A stretch of DNA of 64,000 nucleotides from Deltaproteobacteria bacterium. Its GTDB lineage: Bacteria > Desulfobacterota > Binatia > UBA1149 > JAJCZL01. The first letter of the stretch is position 1. Every line of letters starts with the position of its first letter. Shown one piece after another: positions 36,016-46,773 of the stretch. The notes below the pieces were generated by a model. That model was given only the letters and a program-made list of their open reading frames with translations. It was not told where the DNA came from and did not search any database. The translations under genes were made by a program, and so were the position numbers. Location: NCBI GenBank assembly GCA_029262415.1, contig JAJCZL010000018.1, forward strand, positions 43,705-107,704, written 5' to 3'.

Positions 36016-37113
36016 ATGCCCCACCCCCAACCAATCTCCTACAAGGCGGCCACCGCCGGCGAGCTCGTCGCCCACATTTGGCCCGAGGCCAGGGTCGAAG
36101 ACGAGGTCTCGTTGGCCGGCGACGCCTCGTCGCGAAGCTACGCACGGTTGCGCCTTGCGGCAGGCGGCGCGCCGACGGCCTGCATCGTCATGTACCTGCA
36201 AGACGCAGCGGTGGCGATATCGACCGAAGAACTCGGCGGACCCGTCGGCCCCGGCCAAGGCGGCGAAACCGCGTTCGAGAACGTCGCACGCTTCCTGGAC
36301 TCAATCAGCGATACCGCGCCACGAATCTACGGGGTCGCCGAAGATCGAAGCCTGATGTTGCTCGAAGACGTTGGGGATACCCCTCTCTGGGAGGCCTGCG
36401 CACGGCCCGGCCCCAGCGCCGAGTCCTGGTTCGCACGGGCGTTGGATCTACTCGTGGCACTGCAAGAAGGCGCCGCTGCAGCGCCGCAGGCCACGCAACG
36501 CGACTGCCTGGCCTACGCACACGCCTTTGATGAAAAACTGTTCGGCTGGGAGTTCGATCACTTTATCGAGTTCGGCGTCGACCGAGCCTCGGCGGGGGAG
36601 CCGTTGTTGCGCAAAGCCGGTGCTGAATTGCGCGCGCTCGCCGCACGATTGGCGGGGTATCCGCGGGTGTTTTGTCATCGCGATTATCACGCCTGGAACA
36701 TCCACGTTTACCAGGACCGGCTGCGCGTGATCGACTTCCAAGACGCGCTCATGGCACCGGCTCTCTACGACGTTGCTTCGCTGCTGACCGACCGCAATAC
36801 ACCCGAACGAATCGATGCAAACACGGAGCACCGGCTGTTTTCGCGGTATTTTGAGTCTGCGATCAAACACGGCGTGCTCAAACTCAGCCGCGACGAAGCC
36901 GGGCGCGTCTTCGAGCTATGCGCGTTGCACCGCTCACTGAAGGTCGTGGGCCGTTTCAACTACCTCGCTGAAGTAAAGGACAAGCGCGGCTATCTCGCGT
37001 TTCTCCCTTTCACAATCGCCACTGCGAAACGTTTTGCAGCTCGCGTGTCGGGTATCGCTGCAGTAAATTCCCTACTGGCCGAGCACGTCAAGTGCCCGTC
37101 GGTTAACCGATGA
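36016..37113 (+). CDS. amgK: N-acetylmuramate/N-acetylglucosamine kinase, AmgK type
   Basis: 365 residues from ATG 36016; no strong ribosome site, and the longer frame upstream is mostly low-quality. It is an APH-fold kinase: GDASSRSYARL (N-lobe), MLLEDVGDTPLWE, the catalytic loop CHRDYHAWNIHV and the metal-binding IDFQDALMAP. AmgK phosphorylates the anomeric carbon of MurNAc and GlcNAc. Identity rests on tight coupling (ATGA overlap) to a MurU-type nucleotidyltransferase, the partner in the UDP-MurNAc salvage route that bypasses fosfomycin-sensitive synthesis. Confidence 0.82.
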   Translation: MPHPQPISYKAATAGELVAHIWPEARVEDEVSLAGDASSRSYARLRLAAGGAPTACIVMYLQDAAVAISTEELGGPVGPGQGGETAFENVARFLDSISDTAPRIYGVAEDRSLMLLEDVGDTPLWEACARPGPSAESWFARALDLLVALQEGAAAAPQATQRDCLAYAHAFDEKLFGWEFDHFIEFGVDRASAGEPLLRKAGAELRALAARLAGYPRVFCHRDYHAWNIHVYQDRLRVIDFQDALMAPALYDVASLLTDRNTPERIDANTEHRLFSRYFESAIKHGVLKLSRDEAGRVFELCALHRSLKVVGRFNYLAEVKDKRGYLAFLPFTIATAKRFAARVSGIAAVNSLLAEHVKCPSVNR

Positions 37114-37820
37114 AGGGTATGATTCTCGCCGCAGGCGTCGGCTCGCGGCTCCGTCCGATCACCGAGAAGCTTCCGAAAGCACTCATCGAAGTCGGCGGGC
37201 GTCGCTTGATCGACTTCTCCGTCGATACCATGGCCGCGTCGGGGATCACCGACATCGTCATCAACCTGCACCACCACGGTGCGATGATCCGCGACTACCT
37301 CGGCGACGGCCGCAGCCGCGGCGTCAACTTTGCCTTCAGCACCGAAACCGAACTGCTCGGCAGCGGCGGCGGCATCGTTGCTGCACGCGGACTGATCGCT
37401 GAAGACGACTTTGTCACGCTCAACGCAGATACCCTCATAGACATCGACCTTCGCAAGGTTATGCGCTTCCACCAGCAACAAAAGGCGGTCGCCACCATGG
37501 TACTGCGCAAGGACCCGGCAATGGAGAGTTACGGGATTATCCGTACCGACGTGGACGGTCGCGTCGTCCAGTTTCTCGAAACCCCCGCCCGGGACAGGGG
37601 CGAGGGGCCATCAGAAGCATATATGTATACAGGCGCGCAAGTCCTTTCTCCCAGGGTTTTTGACTATATGCCGCGGAGCGGAGGGTTTTCGATCACCCAG
37701 GTCACCTACCCGCGTATGCTCGAAGCTGGCGAAACTGTTGTAGGATATCGGTTTGAGGGACGCTGGATCACGGTCGGAACCCACCAGGAATTGGCCGAGG
37801 CCGAGCGCCTTCTCGGGTAG
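37110..37820 (+). CDS. murU: N-acetylmuramate alpha-1-phosphate uridylyltransferase, MurU type
   Basis: 236 residues. Nucleotidyltransferase signature KGMILAAGVGSRLRPITEKLPKALIEVGG, then LLGSGGGIVAARGLI and LNADTLIDIDL (metal-binding Asp). The length matches single-domain MurU/RmlA-like enzymes. It would convert MurNAc-1-phosphate from AmgK to UDP-MurNAc. No mupP phosphatase gene is seen here; it could lie elsewhere. Confidence 0.85.
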   Translation: MKGMILAAGVGSRLRPITEKLPKALIEVGGRRLIDFSVDTMAASGITDIVINLHHHGAMIRDYLGDGRSRGVNFAFSTETELLGSGGGIVAARGLIAEDDFVTLNADTLIDIDLRKVMRFHQQQKAVATMVLRKDPAMESYGIIRTDVDGRVVQFLETPARDRGEGPSEAYMYTGAQVLSPRVFDYMPRSGGFSITQVTYPRMLEAGETVVGYRFEGRWITVGTHQELAEAERLLG

Positions 37821-37895
37821 ACAAGGCGGTGGACAAGGCCGCGTCGGCAGCGCTATGTTGCGGCGCGGCATGATGGTGGGATAGAGGGATAAATC

Positions 37896-39248
37896 GTGGG
37901 CATCTCTGTCATTCAAAAGAGCGACCTTTCGGTCCGCAAGAAAGACCCGAAGGTCGCGCTAGTCCTGGCCGGCGGCGCGGTAACCGGCGGAGCCTTCAAA
38001 CTCGGTGGCCTCAAGGCCCTGGACGACTTCCTCATCAACCGCAAGGCCACCGACTTTGAGCTTTATGTCGGACTGAGCGCGGGCTCACTGCTCGCGGCAC
38101 CGCTCGCGACCGGGGTTCCTCCCTCGGAAATGCTGCGAGCGTTGGACGGGACATCGGTTCACGTCTCCCCTTTTCGCCCTTTCGATTTTTACAACTTCAA
38201 TCTCAGTTCGTTCTCCGAGAAACCGATCGAGTACGTTCTCGACGTCGTCACTTACCTTCCCGGTATCATCCTAGACCTGTTCTCTGAAGCACCCACGCTG
38301 CTGTCAAAGACCCGTGCTGCCGCCGAGAATTTCTATGCGCGCCCCTCGCGAGCTAAACTTCAGGATATTGTCGGCCCGGTGTTCGACGCGCTCATGAAGC
38401 GGCAGGTCCCCATGCCGTACGACTACATACCGTCGGGAATTTTCGACAACTCGACGATCGAAGCCTACTTACGGCGCAACCTCGAAGCCACGGGTATGCC
38501 GAACGACTTTCGCGGCCTGTACAAGCAAACAGGCAAAGAACTGTACATTTCCGCAATGAACCTCGACACCGCCGAGCGCGCGGTTTTCGGCCACGACGAG
38601 AACGCCTCGGTAACGGTATCCGAGGCCGTTCAGGCCTCGACTGCACTGCCTGGGTTTTACAAACCGGCGCGGATCAAGGGCACCGACTACGTTGATGGCG
38701 GCGTGCGGCGCACCGCCAACCTCGACGTCGCGATCGAACACGACTCCGATCTGATCATCTGTTACAACCCGTTCCGCCCGTTCTCCAACCGTGTCGTGCA
38801 CACTTATTCGCACGAGCTCGGCCGCTTCGAGACCAAGGGCAAACCGCTTGCCGACCAAGGGATGCTGACCGTTCTAAATCAGGTCTTCCGCACGCTGCTG
38901 CACTCCAGACTGCAATACGGATTGCGCCAATACCGCGACGACCCAAATTTCCGCGGCGACATCATTGTCATCGAGCCGACCGAGACCGACACCAGATTCT
39001 TCTCAATGAACCCGCTTGCGTTCTGGGATGGTCCGAAGGCAGGTCGCCACGGCTACGTATCGGTGACCCATTCGATCGACACCCACTACGACGCGATCAA
39101 GCAGATCCTGCAGTCTTACGGCATCTTGATGACCCGACGCGCCGTACGGGAAGGCCTCGAGAAGATGAACAAGAAGGGTGCCAACAACAACAGCCTAATG
39201 GACACGCTGGCACGCGACGTCCCGCGCCGCGATCTCAACGTCGCCTAA
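37896..39248 (+). CDS. Patatin-like phospholipase
   Basis: 450 residues from GTG 37896, with GAGGGA upstream. The oxyanion strand is LVLAGGAVTGGAFKLGGL, the nucleophile elbow GLSAG (59-63, Ser61) and the dyad Asp in YVDGGVRRT. This is the patatin Ser-Asp dyad of lipid acyl hydrolases. Unlike RssA-type short forms it has a long insert after the elbow (about residues 75-165) and a C-terminal tail with no known domain. No signal peptide. It lies between murU and the convergent anmK and overlaps the anmK end by 14 bases; a role in envelope turnover is possible. Confidence 0.88.
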   Translation: MGISVIQKSDLSVRKKDPKVALVLAGGAVTGGAFKLGGLKALDDFLINRKATDFELYVGLSAGSLLAAPLATGVPPSEMLRALDGTSVHVSPFRPFDFYNFNLSSFSEKPIEYVLDVVTYLPGIILDLFSEAPTLLSKTRAAAENFYARPSRAKLQDIVGPVFDALMKRQVPMPYDYIPSGIFDNSTIEAYLRRNLEATGMPNDFRGLYKQTGKELYISAMNLDTAERAVFGHDENASVTVSEAVQASTALPGFYKPARIKGTDYVDGGVRRTANLDVAIEHDSDLIICYNPFRPFSNRVVHTYSHELGRFETKGKPLADQGMLTVLNQVFRTLLHSRLQYGLRQYRDDPNFRGDIIVIEPTETDTRFFSMNPLAFWDGPKAGRHGYVSVTHSIDTHYDAIKQILQSYGILMTRRAVREGLEKMNKKGANNNSLMDTLARDVPRRDLNVA

Positions 39249-40398
39249 GTTCAGTGCCGACATAGTTCTTACCCGGGACTATCTTTCCGAGCACGCGCGG
39301 ACCGCGCGCGCCGGTAACCTCAGCGACGTTGCCCGCCACACCGAGCACTGCCAAGTAACCAAGCATCGCAAACGCCTGCGCCTCGACAAAGTCGGCAGGA
39401 GTGCCGAGCGCGTCGGTGGTTGACAGACGTGTGCCGGGAAGTTCTTCGCTAAGCATCGCCAATAAAGTGCAGTTGCGCGCACCGCCCCCGCACACGTAGA
39501 CCTCTTCGACACCGGCGGCGCCCAAGCGCCGATAACTGCGCGCTACCGAGCGAGCCGTCGCCCGCGTGACTGAGGCAAGGATCGAAGCGTCGTCAAGGCG
39601 CGCACGCTTGCCGATACTCACGAGCTTGCGCGCCAGGTCGACACCGAAGTCCTCACGCCCGGTACTCGCGGGCAGACGACGGCGAAAGAACCGCTGCGCC
39701 AACACCTCGCGCACGATGCGTTCGTCACTGGTGCCACGCGCAGCCATGCGCCCGCCGCGGTCCATCCTCAGTCGACCTGCGCTGAGCAGCTGCGCGCAGG
39801 AGTCGATAAGTATATTCGCAGGGCCGGTATCGCTGCCGCGGACGCTATCGGATCGACACCCGGCAGGCAGCAAAGTCACATTGCCGATGCCGCCGAGGTT
39901 TTGGATCGCACGGCTCTTGCGCGCATGCGTAAACATCGCGTGGTGCGCCATCGGCACCAGCGGCGCGCCCTCCCCACCCGCCGCAGTGTCGGCACAACGG
40001 AAATCCGCGATCGTGGTCACCCCGGTAGCCTCGGCTATCCAGCTGGGCTCGCCGATCTGCACGGTCAGCGTCGGTCGGCCCGGACGGTGACCCACGGTCT
40101 GGCCGTGGCTGGCGATCAAGTCGATTTTGCCGAGGTCGACGCCGGCCTTGCATGCCGCAGCCGACGCCGCAGAACTGAATGCGTACGCGACACGCTCGGA
40201 GATCTCGGCAACCTCGAGAACGCCAAAGGGCAGAGCCTCAGCCAATCCGAGAAGACGGGCACGCAACGCCCGCGGATAGCGCTGCGTGGTCACAGCCAAG
40301 CTGCGGATGCGTGGACGGTCAGCGTGGCGACGAATCTCGACCACACACGCGTCGATCCCGTCCATCGACGTCCCTGACATCAAGCCGATCACTTTCAT
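39235..40398 (-). CDS. anmK: Anhydro-N-acetylmuramic acid kinase
   Basis: 387 residues. GLMSGTSMDGIDACVVE at the N-terminus, IASHGQTVGHRPG, NLGGIGNVTLLP, GSDTGPANILIDS and CGGGARNCTLLAML are the AnmK signatures. The enzyme cleaves and phosphorylates 1,6-anhydroMurNAc to MurNAc-6-phosphate in muropeptide recycling. With amgK and murU nearby it completes most of a recycling path. Confidence 0.95.
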   Translation of the reverse strand: MKVIGLMSGTSMDGIDACVVEIRRHADRPRIRSLAVTTQRYPRALRARLLGLAEALPFGVLEVAEISERVAYAFSSAASAAACKAGVDLGKIDLIASHGQTVGHRPGRPTLTVQIGEPSWIAEATGVTTIADFRCADTAAGGEGAPLVPMAHHAMFTHARKSRAIQNLGGIGNVTLLPAGCRSDSVRGSDTGPANILIDSCAQLLSAGRLRMDRGGRMAARGTSDERIVREVLAQRFFRRRLPASTGREDFGVDLARKLVSIGKRARLDDASILASVTRATARSVARSYRRLGAAGVEEVYVCGGGARNCTLLAMLSEELPGTRLSTTDALGTPADFVEAQAFAMLGYLAVLGVAGNVAEVTGARGPRVLGKIVPGKNYVGTELRRR

Positions 40399-40456
40399 GG
40401 GGTGATGATAGCACCGAGTAAACCCGGCCCGGCACCAAAGCCGGCGACGCGGACGA

Positions 40457-40487
40457 ACAAAAAAAGGGAGCCCGAAGGCTCCCTTTT
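40457..40487 (-). terminator. Intrinsic terminator after the SCP2 gene
   Basis: Stem gggagcc (40466-40472), loop cgaa, stem ggctccc (40477-40483), flanked by A and T runs, so on the minus strand the hairpin ends in seven T. A second hairpin, cgcggccc-GAAA-gggccgcg (40492-40511), lies directly before it, making a tandem pair. Confidence 0.85.
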
Positions 40488-40525
40488 GGTACGCGGCCCG
40501 AAAGGGCCGCGATAACGTCTCCGAC

Positions 40526-40861
40526 TTAGGCCGTCGGAAACAGCTGCTGCATCTTCAGAGCGAGACTCATGTCGCCCTTAATCTTCAGCTTGCCGCCCAT
40601 GAAAGCCATCTGCGGGTTGAGTTTACCGTTAACCATATCGAGGTAGTCGGCGGCGGTCATCGTGATGGTGATGTTCGGGCTGTCGGCCGCGCCCTCTTTC
40701 ACATCGCACTTTTGGTCGGCGATCTTCACGTTGTATGTGCCACCGTCGTCGCCGGTAAGGTCAAACTGGTAGGTACAATCCACACCGCTTGCGGCTGCCG
40801 CATTAAAGCGGTCCGGCATGTGATTAAAGACTTCCGCGACAGTCGTTGGTTGTTCAGCCAT
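40526..40861 (-). CDS. SCP2 sterol-binding domain protein
   Basis: 111 residues, a single SCP2 domain: AEVFNHMPDRFN, TYQFDLTGDDGGTYNVKI, ITMTAADYLDMVNGKLNPQMAFMGGKLKIKGDMSLALKMQQLF is the conserved C-terminal lipid-binding half. GAGGAGGG precedes ATG by ten bases. It is a small cytosolic lipid carrier; in bacteria such proteins occur with fatty acid or sterol-like metabolism. Monocistronic, with tandem terminators downstream. Confidence 0.9.
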   Translation of the reverse strand: MAEQPTTVAEVFNHMPDRFNAAAASGVDCTYQFDLTGDDGGTYNVKIADQKCDVKEGAADSPNITITMTAADYLDMVNGKLNPQMAFMGGKLKIKGDMSLALKMQQLFPTA

Positions 40862-41033
40862 TTTGTTTCGATCCCTCCTCTCGGGTCATTGAGTTTGGTG
40901 GGGTTTTACGGCTCCTGACACGCTATGTCAAAACACCCCGAAACAGGCGAATCCGCTGAAGATTCGGTTTATCCCCCCGGAACGCACCGTCTTGACCACA
41001 CCCACACCTCCCGATCCCAGCCCCAGCCCAAAG

Positions 41034-41064
41034 AAAAACCCCCCGGGGTTCCCCGGAGGGTTTT
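41034..41064 (-). terminator. Bidirectional terminator-like hairpin
   Basis: A-run, C- and G-rich arms (cccccggggttccccggaggg core) and a T-run; on the minus strand it ends in five T, about 80 bases after the histone-like gene. It could also end read-through from the + strand. Confidence 0.65.
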
Positions 41065-41143
41065 CCCACCCCGAAGGGCGGACCGATAAGGCGTTGACCC
41101 AGGCGACCGATCCGGCCGCAGGGGTCAGGCCGTCAGACTGGCG

Positions 41144-41416
41144 TTACTTCTTCTTTGCAGCTTTGCGCTTCGTCTTGCGCTTGGCGGCCTTTTTCTTGGT
41201 CGCCTTCTTCTTCACCTTGCGCTTGGCCGTTTTTTTCTTGGCGGCTTTACGTTTGGTTTTCCTCTTAGCCGTTTTCTTCTTAGCGGCTTTACGCTTCACC
41301 TTACGCTTAGCGGCCTTCTTCTTCGTGGCCTTCTTCTTGGCCTTCTTCTTGGTGGCCTTCTTCTTCGTGGCCTTCTTCTTCACCTTGCGCTTAGTAGCTT
41401 TTCTTTTCGTTGCCAT
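41144..41416 (-). CDS. Lysine-rich histone H1-like DNA-binding protein
   Basis: 90 residues from ATG 41416, with AAGGAGG seven bases upstream. The whole protein is made of short repeats of the type K-K-K-A-T, K-R-K-A and A-A-K-R-K, about half lysine. This is the eukaryote-like histone H1 tail pattern found in Chlamydia Hc1/Hc2, Bordetella BpH1 and AlgP. It would bind DNA or RNA through charge. It has its own promoter and terminator. Confidence 0.85.
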   Translation of the reverse strand: MATKRKATKRKVKKKATKKKATKKKAKKKATKKKAAKRKVKRKAAKKKTAKRKTKRKAAKKKTAKRKVKKKATKKKAAKRKTKRKAAKKK

Positions 41417-41504
41417 TTCTTGCCTCCTTCGCCTCCCTCTCCCAATCAACTACGTAGGCAGAGGAAAAGGCATATCAAGCGTCTTTGAGTCGCTCAATAC
41501 ATAA

Positions 41505-41534
41505 ATTATAGTGATTCGTAGTTCCTCTAGTCAA
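41505..41534 (-). promoter_or_regulatory. Near-consensus sigma-70 promoter for the histone-like gene
   Basis: On the minus strand a -35 TTGACT (41529-41534) and a perfect -10 TATAAT (41505-41510) are separated by 18 bases. The predicted start near 41498 gives a leader of about 80 bases before ATG 41416. It is the best consensus promoter seen in the window. Confidence 0.8.
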
Positions 41535-41845
41535 CAAAAACGTTACGAAGTTGTATGTTTTTTGACACGGCGTTTTGTGCGTAACGAAGCTTGCAGCTCA
41601 TTCGGCAACGTCATCAACGACAACTCCCGGGCGACACGACGCGACTTCGCTGATGCAAAGTTCACTTGCATGCGTTCGACTACGACGACGTTGGGTAACC
41701 GCGAATGCGCACGTGCCGACGACGCGGACTTTGCGTTTGCGTGTGCTGCGAAGGTGTTACTCAAGTGTAAAAACTGCTGCGCATATTTGTTCATGCCGAC
41801 TGTGGTTAGCGATTCCGCGCTCATCCCTGCGCGTTGCGCACAACC

Positions 41846-41879
41846 AAAAACGCCGGTGACGCGGGTCGCGTCACCGGCG
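41846..41879 (-). terminator. Intrinsic terminator of enolase
   Basis: Perfect 13-base arms cgccggtgacgcg (41851-41863) and cgcgtcaccggcg (41867-41879), three-base loop, then five T on the minus strand. It lies about 45 bases after the enolase stop. Confidence 0.9.
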
Positions 41880-41924
41880 CAGGATCCGGAGGTTTTGCTT
41901 TTTAATATAGGTGGTTAGTACACC

Positions 41925-43614
<1,690 letters not shown>

Positions 43615-43619
<5 letters not shown>

Positions 43620-43684
43620 GAGCCTGCACCAGCCATTCCCCTCGTCAACGTGTACACGCGCCTCCACGCGTACAGGCCCCTACC
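43615..43684. terminator. Nested inverted repeats between convergent ftsB and nrdJ
   Basis: Outer arms ggtaggagcctg (43615-43626) and caggcccctacc (43673-43684) match at 11 of 12 positions. Inner arms tgtac(a)cgcg and cgcgtaca (43651-43674) form a second stem. The outer arm includes the ftsB stop codon. No long T-tract, so termination on both strands is inferred from position. Confidence 0.45.
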
Positions 43685-43693
43685 CCATCCAGG

Positions 43694-46474
43694 CTACGAA
43701 CAGCCGCTGGTTGATCCGCAGTTGAGGCACTTGTAGCAAGTCCCGTTGCGGATCATGATCGACCCGCAATCGGCGCACGTCGGTGCATCGGCTTGCGGTA
43801 GGATGAAGTCTCCACCGGCCGGTGCCCTCTGCGTGCGGGCAACCGTCTCTCCCACCGTCACCGGTGCCGCGTTCTCGGCACGCGCGTCGGATTTGACCAA
43901 CCTTAGCGCGGTAGCCGCCTCCGATTTCGCCCGCGTAGATTCGCTGTCACCAAAGTTGGTGCCAAGGTAGCGGAAGATGTAGTCGGTCAGCGATTTCGCC
44001 ACCGGGATATCCGGGTTCTTGGTGAAGCCGGCGGGCTCGTAGCGCACGTGCGCGAACTTGTTCACGAGGGCATCGAGAGGCACGCCGTACTGGAGTGACA
44101 GCGAGGTCAACGTTGCCACCGTGTCCATCAGGCCCGATATCGTGCTGCCCTCTTTGGCCATCTTGATGAAGATCTCGCCGGGTGTACCGTCCTCGAAGAA
44201 TCCGACGTGGATGTAGCCCTCGTGGCCGGCGATCTCGAATTTGTGACGCTGCGAGACACAGTCGGCGGGCAAGCGTCTGCGATCGGGCTTACCGGCCCCG
44301 CCCACGGCTGCAGCTTTGCCCGCAGCCTCGGCCTTGTCGCCACCCGAGTTCAAAGGCTGGGTTCGCTTGCAGCCGTCGCGGTAAATCGCCACCGCCTTCA
44401 GACCCAAGCGCCACGACTCCATGAAAGCATCCTGGATGTCTTGCACGGTGGCGTCGTTGGGGACGTTGATAGTCTTGGAGATCGCGCCTGAAATAAACGG
44501 CTGCGCGGCACCCATCATGCGGATATGACCCATCGGGGCGATGCTGCGCACACCGTTCATCGGCTTGAACGCGCAATCGAAGACCGCGAGGTGCTCGTCT
44601 TTCAGATGCGGCGCCCCCTCGATGGTTTCCTGCTCGTCGATGTGATCACAGATGTCCGCCGTCTCGCCGGCCGTGTAGCCAAGCCGTGCGAGCGCCTGCG
44701 GCACACGCTGGTTGACATACTTGAGCACGCCGCCACCGACCAATTTCTTGTGCTTGACTAGCGCGATATCGGGCTCAATTCCCGTCGTGTCGCAATCCAT
44801 CATGAAGGCGATGGTGCCGGTCGGGGCCAGAACCGTGACCTGCGAGTTGCGCACGCCGTTTTGGCGGCCGAGCGTCGCGGCTTCATCCCAAACCTCGCGG
44901 CTCGCCGAGAGCAGATCGAGCGGCACGTAGGCCGAATCGAGGTGACGCGACTTCTCGCGGTGCTTGTCGACGACGCGCAGCTGGGGCTGACGGTTCTTTT
45001 CAAACCCCTCGTACGAACCCATCGCCGATGCGATACGCGTGGACTGCGCGTAGGCCTCGCCGCACATCAGCGAGGTGACGGCGCCCGTATAGGCACGGCC
45101 TTCGTCAGAATCGTAGGGCAACCCGAGCGACATCAACAGCGCGCCGAGGTTCGCATAGCCGAGGCCGAGTTGGCGGTAATCGTGCGCGGTGACGCCGATC
45201 TCTTCGGTCGGATAGCTGGAGTTATCAATGAGGATGTCCTGCGCAGTGATCAGCAGGTCGACGCTGTGCTTGAAGCCTTCAGCGTCGAATTTTCCGGCGT
45301 CGTCGAGGAACTTCATCAGGTTGATCGACGCCAAGTTACACGCCGAGTTGTCCAGGTGCATGTATTCGCTGCACGGGTTGGACGCGGTGATCGGCCCGGT
45401 GTTCGGACAGGTGTGCCAATCGTTGATGGTGGTGTCGAACTGCATGCCGGGGTCACCGCAGAAGTGGGCATTCTCAGATATCTTGGCCATCAGTTCACGG
45501 GCATGGAAGCTATGATCGACCTGGCCGTCGGTCACGCGCACCGTGTTCCACCTGCCGTCATCTACCACTGCCTGCATGAAGCCGTCAGTCACGCGCACCG
45601 AGTTGTTGGCGTTCTGGAAGAACACCGACGCGTATGCATCGCCGTCAATCGCGGCGTCGTAACCGGCGTCGATCAAGGCCCATGCCTTTTTCTCTTCGAC
45701 CGCCTTGCACTCGATAAAATCGACAATGTCGGGGTGGTCTATGTTGAGAACCACCATCTTCGCCGCGCGGCGCGTCTTGCCGCCCGACTTGATCACTCCG
45801 GCCGAAGCGTCGGCCGCACGCATGAACGACACCGGGCCCGAGGCCGTTCCGCCGCCGGCAAGCGATTCGCGTGAGCTGCGGATACGCGAGAGGTTCAGAC
45901 CCGATCCGGATCCCCCCTTGAAGATCGTTCCTTCTTTGCGGTACCAATCGAGAATCGAATCCATGGTATCGTCGACCGAAAGGATGAAGCACGCCGAACA
46001 TTGCGGCTTTTCTTCGACGCCTACGTTGAACCAGACCGGACTGTTGAAGCAGGCCTGTTGATCGAGAAGCAGGTGGGTAAGTTCGTCGCGGAAAATCTCG
46101 CGGTCTTGTTCGGCTGCGAAGTAGCCCTGCGCGTCGCCCCAACCGGTGATCGTGGTGACGACACGGCCAATCAGCTGCCTGACGCTGGTCTCTCGCTGCG
46201 GAGAGCCGAGCTGGCCGCGGAAATACTTGGAGGTGACCACATTGGTTGCGAGCTGCGACCAGCTCGCCGGAAACTCTACGCCGAGCTGTTCGAAGACCGG
46301 CTTGCCGCCCTCGCCCTGGATCACAGCATCGCGCTTCTCCCAGGTAACCGTGGAGTAGGGCTCGACGCCGGGCCTGGATAAGCGCCGCGTAAAACGTAAT
46401 TTGGCCCCTGGTGCCTGTTCTGAGCCACGGTTGATGCCTTCTGTTTCCTTTTTATGCACTGCGTCGTCCGCCAC
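43694..46474 (-). CDS. nrdJ: Adenosylcobalamin-dependent ribonucleotide reductase (class II)
   Basis: 926 residues. Conserved blocks include QQACFNSPVWFNVG, FIFKGGSGSGLNLSRIRS-like (GTIFKGGSGSGLNLS), ACNLASINLMKF, NPCSEYMHLD and APTGTIAFMMDCDTTGIEPD. The C-terminus has the TGC... double-cysteine tail and zinc ribbon (CADCGSIMIRNGTCYKCLNCG) of the class II family. It makes dNDPs without oxygen, using B12. ATG 46474 is preceded by AAGGAGGAAT. Candidate NrdR sites lie upstream. Confidence 0.95.
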   Translation of the reverse strand: MADDAVHKKETEGINRGSEQAPGAKLRFTRRLSRPGVEPYSTVTWEKRDAVIQGEGGKPVFEQLGVEFPASWSQLATNVVTSKYFRGQLGSPQRETSVRQLIGRVVTTITGWGDAQGYFAAEQDREIFRDELTHLLLDQQACFNSPVWFNVGVEEKPQCSACFILSVDDTMDSILDWYRKEGTIFKGGSGSGLNLSRIRSSRESLAGGGTASGPVSFMRAADASAGVIKSGGKTRRAAKMVVLNIDHPDIVDFIECKAVEEKKAWALIDAGYDAAIDGDAYASVFFQNANNSVRVTDGFMQAVVDDGRWNTVRVTDGQVDHSFHARELMAKISENAHFCGDPGMQFDTTINDWHTCPNTGPITASNPCSEYMHLDNSACNLASINLMKFLDDAGKFDAEGFKHSVDLLITAQDILIDNSSYPTEEIGVTAHDYRQLGLGYANLGALLMSLGLPYDSDEGRAYTGAVTSLMCGEAYAQSTRIASAMGSYEGFEKNRQPQLRVVDKHREKSRHLDSAYVPLDLLSASREVWDEAATLGRQNGVRNSQVTVLAPTGTIAFMMDCDTTGIEPDIALVKHKKLVGGGVLKYVNQRVPQALARLGYTAGETADICDHIDEQETIEGAPHLKDEHLAVFDCAFKPMNGVRSIAPMGHIRMMGAAQPFISGAISKTINVPNDATVQDIQDAFMESWRLGLKAVAIYRDGCKRTQPLNSGGDKAEAAGKAAAVGGAGKPDRRRLPADCVSQRHKFEIAGHEGYIHVGFFEDGTPGEIFIKMAKEGSTISGLMDTVATLTSLSLQYGVPLDALVNKFAHVRYEPAGFTKNPDIPVAKSLTDYIFRYLGTNFGDSESTRAKSEAATALRLVKSDARAENAAPVTVGETVARTQRAPAGGDFILPQADAPTCADCGSIMIRNGTCYKCLNCGSTSGCS

Positions 46475-46773
46475 TGTCTCATTCCTCCTTAAAATAGCCC
46501 AACCACACCGCCGGCAGACCCCTCAAATTTAGGTATCGAACCCTTGGTAACAACCGCACCATATTGTGCGCGAACAACCTTTGTACCCCAACATCTTGTG
46601 GCCCGTCAAGCTTTTTGGACACAACATTGCGCCCTGACTGCGCACAACACCGGCTTACGTTGTTCAGTCACGGTTCTTAGACGAAAATAACACGAAAGTG
46701 ATAATCTGCCCGTGGCCGGGCCGTTGCAAACCGCTGCCGGGTTCGGTTAGCCTACGCGCTCGAGACCGCTGCG
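46475..46773. promoter_or_regulatory. Divergent nrdJ/dciA regulatory region with candidate NrdR boxes
   Basis: Two sites resemble the NrdR box (consensus close to acacTATATaTTGTGT): gcaccatattgtgcg at 46556-46570 and cccaacatcttgtgg at 46587-46601, centres about 32 bases apart, roughly three helical turns, as in known NrdR pairs. Neither is a full match. A GATAAT at 46700-46705 may be the -10 for dciA. Confidence 0.4.

Larger units (their letters stand above)
41417..41924. other. Mostly non-coding interval between enolase and the histone-like gene
   Basis: It holds the histone-gene promoter and leader, and the enolase terminator at 41846-41879. A 93-codon minus-strand frame (41543-41824) has no recognisable domain and starts only 22 bases after the terminator, so it is not called. 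Base composition is less G+C-rich than the rest. Confidence 0.5.

Noticed and set aside
41543..41824. 93-codon minus-strand frame after enolase
   Set aside because: Starts just beyond the enolase terminator, has no domain and no proper ribosome site; kept as a possibility only.
44861..45874. 337-codon + strand frame
   Set aside because: Lies wholly antisense to nrdJ and has no domain or ribosome site.
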